DNA of 38,365 nucleotides. Origin: Planctomicrobium piriforme. Lineage in GTDB: Bacteria > Planctomycetota > Planctomycetia > Pirellulales > UBA1268. The DNA lies in NCBI GenBank assembly GCA_945871035.1, contig CAMBUD010000016.1, positions 1 to 38,365 of the forward strand, given 5' to 3'. The notes under the pieces are model-generated. The model was not told the origin of the DNA. It ran no database searches and saw only the letters and a list, made by a program, of their open reading frames with translations. The position numbers and the translations under genes were made by a program. This document shows, piece by piece, positions 33,050 through 38,365 of this stretch. Numbering within the stretch: position 1 is the stretch's first letter; the number at the start of each line of letters is the position of its first letter.

Positions 33050-34318
33050 TTAATGGGCTGCGGCAACAGCAACGGCAACTGCCTGACCCGTCGAGCAGAC
33101 GTTGACGGCAATAGCCGTAGGCGGCCGACCGGCCAGCGGTTCGTCTCGTACAACCTGTACCGGACAGAGCGGATCGGGCAACTCATAATTGAGTGTGGGC
33201 ACAACGAGTCCCGCTTCGAGTCCGAGCAGACTGGCGATCAGTTCGACAACCCCGCCGCCGGCTCCGATGTGTCCAAAAAAACTTTTGGGTGCGGTCACCG
33301 GCACATTACCAAGTTCGGCCACAATCGCGCTGGCTTCGATGCGGTCCATATCAATCGTACTGACGCCGTGGGCATTGACGTGGCCGATGTCGCTGGGCGT
33401 TAGTCGGGCCTGATCCAGAACTGCGCGAATCACGGATCGCAGCGAGGAGCCCGTAAAGCCATCACGCCGTGCTGTGGGCTCGCATCGTGAAGCAGTTGCC
33501 AGCAAGCGTCCGCGGATCCGTGCGCCGCGCCGCTCGGCATGTGCTCGTGATTCCAGCACAATTACGCCCGCGCCTTCGCCGTTGACCAGGCCGTCCCGAT
33601 CGCGATCAAACGGCCGGCAGGCACGGCGAAAATCATCCGCGCGGTGCGAGAGCAGAGCGTCCCCGCGGGCAACGAGCGCGGTGGGGTGCAAGCGGCAGCC
33701 TGTGCCACCGGCGAGCATCACATCGGCCCAGCCGCGCTGAATAACGCTGGCCGCTTCGGCAATGGCCAACAGGCTCGAAACATCGCCGAGGACGATCGAA
33801 TTATTTGGCCCGCGTGCGTCGTGGGCAATCGCGATGTGCGAGGCCGTCATATTGGGCAGATGCTTGAGCAGCCAGAGCGGATGCAGTTCCTCGTGGATGG
33901 CCTCTGCCCAGAGGGGAAATTCAAACTGACCATTGCATTTCGATCGCCGGTAGGTGCTCTCCAAATCCTCTAAATCTGCGTAGATCATGTCGTTGCCAAA
34001 GACAACGCCAAAGCGATCGGGGTCGATACTGCCTGCCGATAAGCCGGCGTCGTTCATCGCTAAATCGGCAGCGGCAAACCCGTACTGAATCTCACGGCTC
34101 ATCACCTTGAGGCTTTTGCGCGGCCGCACGTAGAGCTTGGGATCGAAGCCCGGTATTTGACCACCGAAGCGCACGCTTAAGGCGCTTGAATCGAATGAAT
34201 TGATGAGGCGGATGCCACTTTCTCTAGCGGCAAATGCGTTCCAAAAAGCCTCGCACCCGATGCCAATAGGACTGACGACACCGAGGCCTGTAAAGAGAAT
34301 ATCACTTGCAAGGTTCAT
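33050..34318 (-). CDS. Beta-ketoacyl synthase-like protein lacking the catalytic Cys
   Basis: The 422-aa protein has the full thiolase-like fold of FabF: ILFTGLGVVSPIGIG at the start, the first His in VNAHGVSTIDMDRIEASA, and the second His in KSFFGHIGAGGGVVEL. Aligned with FabF (SIATACTSG), the local sequence is SIVLGDVSS, which puts Asp179 where the acyl-accepting Cys should be. The C-terminal gating loop, GFGG in FabF, reads STGQ here. It therefore probably cannot carry out normal condensation. It may resemble chain-length factors, where Gln replaces Cys, or act as a decarboxylase or scaffold. No acyl carrier protein or reductase gene is adjacent. ATG 34318 starts MNLASDILF; ATG 34330 is also in frame. 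Confidence 0.88.
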   Translation of the reverse strand: MNLASDILFTGLGVVSPIGIGCEAFWNAFAARESGIRLINSFDSSALSVRFGGQIPGFDPKLYVRPRKSLKVMSREIQYGFAAADLAMNDAGLSAGSIDPDRFGVVFGNDMIYADLEDLESTYRRSKCNGQFEFPLWAEAIHEELHPLWLLKHLPNMTASHIAIAHDARGPNNSIVLGDVSSLLAIAEAASVIQRGWADVMLAGGTGCRLHPTALVARGDALLSHRADDFRRACRPFDRDRDGLVNGEGAGVIVLESRAHAERRGARIRGRLLATASRCEPTARRDGFTGSSLRSVIRAVLDQARLTPSDIGHVNAHGVSTIDMDRIEASAIVAELGNVPVTAPKSFFGHIGAGGGVVELIASLLGLEAGLVVPTLNYELPDPLCPVQVVRDEPLAGRPPTAIAVNVCSTGQAVAVAVAAAH

Positions 34319-34714
34319 AGAAGACAGCACCCTACACCGCAGAAGACATCATCGAAAGTGGACTGGATTTTAAAAGGGACAGGACCTTTTTCGAGAGTTG
34401 CCGCTGGGATGCCACCCGCACCGCAGAGCCACTGGAGGAGGGTTGCCATAAGGGTCTGCGTCTTTTCACCGTTCAACCTGCCTTCAGTGCCACAAGCGTG
34501 GCCGCACGCAGATCCAAAAATTGCTCTTTTTTACAGGAGCCAACCGCAATCATTTGGTAGCTTTTGAATGATAGAGTTTAATGATTCGTAACTCAATCAG
34601 CGACAGCAGTGTGGAGATCGACGGGAACACAGAGCAACTTGTGCCCTGTAAAAAACGGCAGCCTGACAGGAAGTCGTTCACGAGTCGACTCTGGCATGAA
34701 AGGGCTTACGAGCG
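34319..34714. other. Intergenic region between KS-like and DUF1592 cytochrome genes
   Basis: These 396 nt between divergent genes contain no credible ORF. A short hairpin with a GGGACAGG core lies at 34372-34390. The rest shows no clear promoter; the DUF1592 ATG follows AAAGGG at a long spacing of 11 nt. Confidence 0.5.
34372..34390 (+). repeat. Small REP-like hairpin, GGGACAGG core (copy 1)
   Basis: AAAAGG pairs with CCTTTT around the loop GACAGGA. The core GGGACAGGAC recurs at 38163 in a similar A/T-ended stem. Such elements resemble the short palindromes that accompany Y1-type (REP-associated) transposases, as far as I recall; no transposase is in the window. Confidence 0.5.
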
Positions 34715-36751
34715 ATGGCGAGGCTCAGTATTTCGTTGGGAATGTGGGCGTTGATCGGCTGGATGGGCAGCGGGGCAGAAAGTGTAACTGCCGCCGGCAA
34801 CCAGGAAACGCTGCTCGGTACCGCAGTCCCACAGCGGTTGCGTGCCCTCTGCGGGGCCTGCCACTGTGATGGAGCCGATGAAGGGGGCATTGCCTTTGAC
34901 GGCTTGCTCGAGCGGGCATGCGCTGCCGGTGCCGACTCACCAGGTCGGCAGGGGGGAGCCGACCACGACGCTTGGCTGGCCATTTGGAAAAATCTTCGTG
35001 CCGGCGTCATGCCTCCGGCCGATGAACTCCAGCCATCTGCGACCGAACGTGCGCTGGTCTTGGGATTGATCGAACGGGAGATTTTCGGACTCGATCCCGC
35101 GCGACCCGATCCCGGCCGTGTTGTTCTGCGCCGGCTCAACCGTGTTGAATATGCCAATACGATTCGTGATCTCGTCGGCCTCGACATCAATGTGGTGGAC
35201 AACCTGCCCACCGACGACACTGGTTTTGGTTTTGATACGATCGCCGACGTGCTCACACTGTCACCGCTGGTCGTAGAAAAATATTTAGAGACAGCGACGG
35301 CCGTTGCCAAGCAGATCGTTAGCAAGGTTCAGGCGCCCCAGCGTGGCGGTGCCTATTCAGCAGATGTACGACTGGTCTTTCTCAATCAGCCTGTGCCGCT
35401 GAACGACGCCGCTCGGCAACAGACCAGAAACATCATTCTGAAAACATTTGCCAGTCGAGCATTTCGCCGGCCGGTTGACCCCATCAGCTTGCAAAGCCTT
35501 ATCGAACTGTCGGTGGCCGCTGAAGGCATTCCAGGCGGCACGTTCGAGCAGGGGATTGGGGCTGGATTGACGGCGGTTCTCGCCGCGCCGCGATTCATCT
35601 TTCGGGTGGAGGCGGACGCTGAAAAAGTCAGCCGATTGTTGCCATCGGGGCAACCGGTGGCGGCCATCGACGAGCATGCGCTGGCAGCTAGGCTCTCCTA
35701 TTTTCTGTGGAGTTCGATGCCGGACGAGGAATTGCTCACGTTAGCGAACGCCGGTCAGCTCCGGGCAGATCTTGCCAAACAAGTAGACCGCATGATCGAC
35801 GACGAACGCTGCGACGCACTGGCAAAGAATTTCGTTGGTCAGTGGCTGCAGACGCGCGATGTCGAGTCGTTACCGTTTGACGTGCGCACCATTCTCGGCG
35901 TGGACGACCGGCAAAAAGGGGAGAAGATCTTTAGTGAGGATGTGCGCCGTGCGATGCGGCTCGAAACAGAGATGCTCTTCTTGCATCTGCTGCGCGCGAA
36001 CCTACCGGCCACCGATCTTCTCGTGGGCCAAGCAACGTTTCTAAATGCCGCACTCGCCAAATTTTATGGCATCCCGGGGGTTGAGGGGAAGAAGATGCGT
36101 TTGGTGAAACTCGACCCGGAGAGCCACCGCGGCGGCCTGCTGACGCACGGTAGTTTTCTGACTGTAACCTCAAATCCGTCGCGCACATCTCCGGTGAAGC
36201 GCGGACTCTTCATTCTTGACAACCTGCTCGGAACACCGGCGCGGCCTGCCCCGGCCGACGTGCCGTCGCTCGAGACAGCTGCTGCTGAGGTCTTGAAAAA
36301 TGCGACGATGCGGGACCTCATGACGCAGCACCGCCACGATGCCCTCTGCGCTTCCTGCCATGCCCGCATGGATCCGCTTGGATTGGCGCTTGAGCCGTAC
36401 AACGCCGTCGGGCAGTGGCGCGAAGCAGCAGATCGTGCGTCACTGGAGACCGGCGGACGGCTGATCACCGGTGAATCCTTCGCCAATGTTCGGGAACTAT
36501 CAGCCTGCATTGCCGACCAGCGCCGACCGGACTTTTACCGGTGTCTGAGTGAAAAAATTCTCACCTATGCCTTGGGTCGAGGTGTAGAATATTACGATGC
36601 GACAGTAGTCGATAAAATTGTGGCCGATCTCCTGGAAGCTGATGGGCTGCGCACATTGGTGCAGAGCGTTGTTGCCAGCGATGCCTTTCAGTTGCGGCGT
36701 CAGGGCTTTGCAAACAGTTCGAAAACAGATCAAAAAGAGTTGGCACCGTGA
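34715..36751 (+). CDS. DUF1592-family planctomycete cytochrome-like protein
   Basis: The 678-aa protein has a signal peptide (about residues 1-27) and a haem-like motif CGACH (46-50) in RLRALCGACHCDG. Conserved blocks follow in the usual order: DUF1587 (VVLRRLNRVEYANTIRDLVG, about 128-147), DUF1595 (FASRAFRRPVDP), DUF1592 (ARLSYFLWSSMPDEELL onward), DUF1588 (GGLLTHGSFLTVTSNPSRTS and a second CASCH in HDALCASCHARMDP) and DUF1585 (KILTYALGRGVEYYD at the end). Function is not established; an extracytoplasmic c-type cytochrome acting with a Tat-exported partner is the usual view. It overlaps the DUF1552 gene by 4 nt, so the two are coupled. The start is ATG 34715. Confidence 0.92.
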   Translation: MARLSISLGMWALIGWMGSGAESVTAAGNQETLLGTAVPQRLRALCGACHCDGADEGGIAFDGLLERACAAGADSPGRQGGADHDAWLAIWKNLRAGVMPPADELQPSATERALVLGLIEREIFGLDPARPDPGRVVLRRLNRVEYANTIRDLVGLDINVVDNLPTDDTGFGFDTIADVLTLSPLVVEKYLETATAVAKQIVSKVQAPQRGGAYSADVRLVFLNQPVPLNDAARQQTRNIILKTFASRAFRRPVDPISLQSLIELSVAAEGIPGGTFEQGIGAGLTAVLAAPRFIFRVEADAEKVSRLLPSGQPVAAIDEHALAARLSYFLWSSMPDEELLTLANAGQLRADLAKQVDRMIDDERCDALAKNFVGQWLQTRDVESLPFDVRTILGVDDRQKGEKIFSEDVRRAMRLETEMLFLHLLRANLPATDLLVGQATFLNAALAKFYGIPGVEGKKMRLVKLDPESHRGGLLTHGSFLTVTSNPSRTSPVKRGLFILDNLLGTPARPAPADVPSLETAAAEVLKNATMRDLMTQHRHDALCASCHARMDPLGLALEPYNAVGQWREAADRASLETGGRLITGESFANVRELSACIADQRRPDFYRCLSEKILTYALGRGVEYYDATVVDKIVADLLEADGLRTLVQSVVASDAFQLRRQGFANSSKTDQKELAP

Positions 36752-38157
36752 ACCAGTCGCACAACACCCGCCATCAGAGTCGTGTGGCCGCAGCGCTGAA
36801 TCGCCGCCGGTTCATCGCCGACATTGCTCTTAAGGGACTCGGTGTTTCGGTGGGATTGCCGCTGCTGGACTCTGTTCTGGCCTCAAATGCTTTGGCCGCA
36901 CAGTCAGCGGCGACGCCGCCCGGTGTGACTGCGCCGGTGCGCATGGCATTTCTCTACGTGCCCAACGGTGTGAACGTAGACCGCTGGCGTGGGGTGGGGG
37001 AGGGAGTTGACTACGCATTTGGGCCAACGCTCGAACCGCTCAAACCCTATAAGAGCGATGTGCAAGTGATTAGTGGTTTGGCCCAGAGCAGCGGCACTGG
37101 TGGCCCAGACGGTCCCGGTGATCACGCTCGCGCAACGGCAACGATTCTCACTGGCGTGCGACCGCGAAAGACAGCCGGAGCAAATATTCGCGCTGGTATT
37201 TCGATCGATCAACTGGCTGCTGCCCGCATTGGCAAGGCAACGCGGTTTTCTTCGCTGGAACTCTCGTGCGATGCGGTGCGGAAGAGTGGATCGTGCGATT
37301 CCGGTTATGCGTGCGCGTATTCGTTCAACATGTCGTGGCGCAGCGCGAATCAGCCGGCGACACCGGAATCGAATCCGCGGCTTGTCTTTGAGCGTCTTTT
37401 TGGCGCCGGTACCGGTAGCGAGCGAGCCACAAACTTACAGGTTCGGCAGACGCAGCAGCGGTCGATCCTAGACTTCGTGACTGCTGAGGCCCGGCGAATC
37501 AACGGTCATCTCGACGCCGGTGATAGGCAAAAACTTGACGAATACCTGACGGGTATCCGCGAGATTGAGCAGCGGATCATTCAGCTTGAAAAAATGGGTG
37601 TTCCTGCTGTACCCGAACTCGATCTACCGCAGCAGGCACCGGCCGACTACCGGGAGCATATCCGTCTCTTGGCCGACATGCTCGTGCTGGCGTTTCAGAC
37701 AGACTCCACGCGCATCGCAACGTTTATGTTGGCCCATGACGGCAGCAATCGCACGTTTCCAGACATCGGAGTTGGGGACGGTCATCATGAAATCTCGCAC
37801 CATCAAAAGAGCGCTGACAAACTTGAAAAAATTGGCAAAATCGATCATTTCTATGCCGAGCAGTTGGCGTACATCCTCGGTCGCCTGCGTGAAATACGCG
37901 AGGGCAACGGGCGCTCGTTGCTCGACAACTCGATGCTGGTGTATGCCAGCGGTCTCTCGGACGGCAACCGGCACCGGCACGATGATCTGCCGGTCGTGCT
38001 GGCTGGCAGCGGGGGTGGGCAGTTGGCAACGGGCCGTCATCTCAAGCTCCCCGAGCAGCCGATGACAAATCTGTTTCTTACGATGCTCGAGGCCATCGGC
38101 GCGCCCACGCCGCAGTTCGGCGACTCAACAGCACCCCTCCACGCCCTCCGCTCCTAA
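36748..38157 (+). CDS. DUF1552 (HxxSHH) protein, signal-bearing
   Basis: The 469-aa protein starts with GTG at 36748, overlapping the upstream stop as GTGA. Residues 15-50 hold a twin-arginine-like signal (LNRRRFIADIALKG, then a hydrophobic stretch ending in ALAA). The mature part has MAFLYVPNGVNVDRWRGVG, LKPYKSDVQVISGLAQSSG, DHARATATILTGVRP and the family signature HEISHH (347-352). LVYASGLSDGNRHRHDDLPV near the C-terminus resembles metal-binding parts of the alkaline phosphatase superfamily. The substrate is unknown. It is the regular partner of DUF1592-type cytochromes, as DUF1501 is for PSD1 cytochromes. The stop codon is also the first A of a REP-like element. Confidence 0.92.
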   Translation: MNQSHNTRHQSRVAAALNRRRFIADIALKGLGVSVGLPLLDSVLASNALAAQSAATPPGVTAPVRMAFLYVPNGVNVDRWRGVGEGVDYAFGPTLEPLKPYKSDVQVISGLAQSSGTGGPDGPGDHARATATILTGVRPRKTAGANIRAGISIDQLAAARIGKATRFSSLELSCDAVRKSGSCDSGYACAYSFNMSWRSANQPATPESNPRLVFERLFGAGTGSERATNLQVRQTQQRSILDFVTAEARRINGHLDAGDRQKLDEYLTGIREIEQRIIQLEKMGVPAVPELDLPQQAPADYREHIRLLADMLVLAFQTDSTRIATFMLAHDGSNRTFPDIGVGDGHHEISHHQKSADKLEKIGKIDHFYAEQLAYILGRLREIREGNGRSLLDNSMLVYASGLSDGNRHRHDDLPVVLAGSGGGQLATGRHLKLPEQPMTNLFLTMLEAIGAPTPQFGDSTAPLHALRS

Positions 38158-38179
38158 AAACGGGGACAGGTACAGTTTT
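38157..38179 (+). repeat. Small REP-like hairpin, GGGACAGG core (copy 2)
   Basis: AAAAC pairs with GTTTT around a 13-nt loop containing GGGGACAGGTAC. It begins at the last base of the DUF1552 stop codon. It shares GGGACAGG(T)AC with copy 1. It might also act as a weak terminator, though the T-run is short. Confidence 0.5.
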
Positions 38180-38365
38180 CTCCAAAGGGGGGGTATAGCG
38201 GCCGTGGACAAAATGGCCGAGGCATTTTGCAGAGCGTTGCGACGCACAAACCGTTGCAGAGGTTGCCGCAAAGCACAACTGCCCCGCCGCCATCGCGAGT
38301 GGCCCACTCCTTGCAGGCCCGCAATCATCACTTTGAAGCTGTCGTGAATGCCGGCAGAAAATCCG
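38180..38365. other. Right end of window, no supported gene
   Basis: No ORF with recognisable protein features is seen on either strand. Short frames exist on the minus strand but lack motifs. A gene extending past the right edge cannot be excluded. Confidence 0.4.

Noticed and set aside
38078..38293. 71-aa minus-strand ORF at the right end
   Set aside because: It overlaps the DUF1552 3' end and the REP-like element, has no motif, and is probably chance.

Overview
The window reads as a chromosomal segment of a planctomycete, most likely of the Pirellulales. The indicators are families largely confined to that phylum: a DUF1549/DUF1553 cytochrome with its DUF1501 partner, a DUF1592-type cytochrome with its DUF1552 (HxxSHH) partner, and a BBP7-like outer-membrane protein. 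Oversized RseP and signal peptidase I fit as well. No rRNA, tRNA, CRISPR array, integrase or intact transposase was found.

Layout. (1) 1-4.5 kb, plus strand: lipid A genes lpxD and lpxI, an exported SAM-methyltransferase-like protein with a pentapeptide repeat, and an orphan sigma-54 activator. (2) 4.6-7.6 kb, minus strand: ftsH, a small membrane protein and a DCC-family thiol protein. (3) 8-13.2 kb, plus strand: dxr and rseP (1-nt overlap), a HAD-family gene whose start is disrupted, and a Tat-type xylose-isomerase-like protein. (4) 13.2-21.3 kb, minus strand: SpoU methyltransferase, a divergent RNase HII-like protein, SixA-like phosphatase, di-haem cytochrome c peroxidase lipoprotein, ROK kinase, lepA and an MFS transporter. 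(5) 21.3-25.9 kb, plus strand: a thioredoxin-like lipoprotein with a disrupted start, a very large signal peptidase I, lptB and a beta-propeller protein. (6) 26-38.2 kb: two parallel cytochrome-plus-Tat-partner modules, separated by a small membrane protein, the BBP7-like protein and a ketoacyl-synthase-like protein that lacks the catalytic cysteine.

How it fits together. Much of the window serves the cell envelope: lipid A synthesis (lpxD, lpxI), LPS export (lptB), membrane and signal-peptide proteolysis (ftsH, rseP, lepB), isoprenoid precursors (dxr), an outer-membrane protein, and exported redox or hydrolase-like proteins. The two cytochrome modules are widespread in planctomycetes but have no agreed function, so they are the largest uncharacterised system here.

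Most unusual signal. At 29402-29450 the cytochrome stop codon leads into a chain of four five-codon ORFs in an 11-nt tandem repeat. Each stop overlaps the next start as ATGA, and the chain ends exactly on the DUF1501 start codon. Other notable points are the Cys-to-Asp ketoacyl-synthase homologue, the insertions in LepB, the RNase HII-like paralogue, two genes that each seem to lack one base near the start, and many 7-18-nt tandem duplications across the window. All family assignments come from reading motifs; no database search was run.
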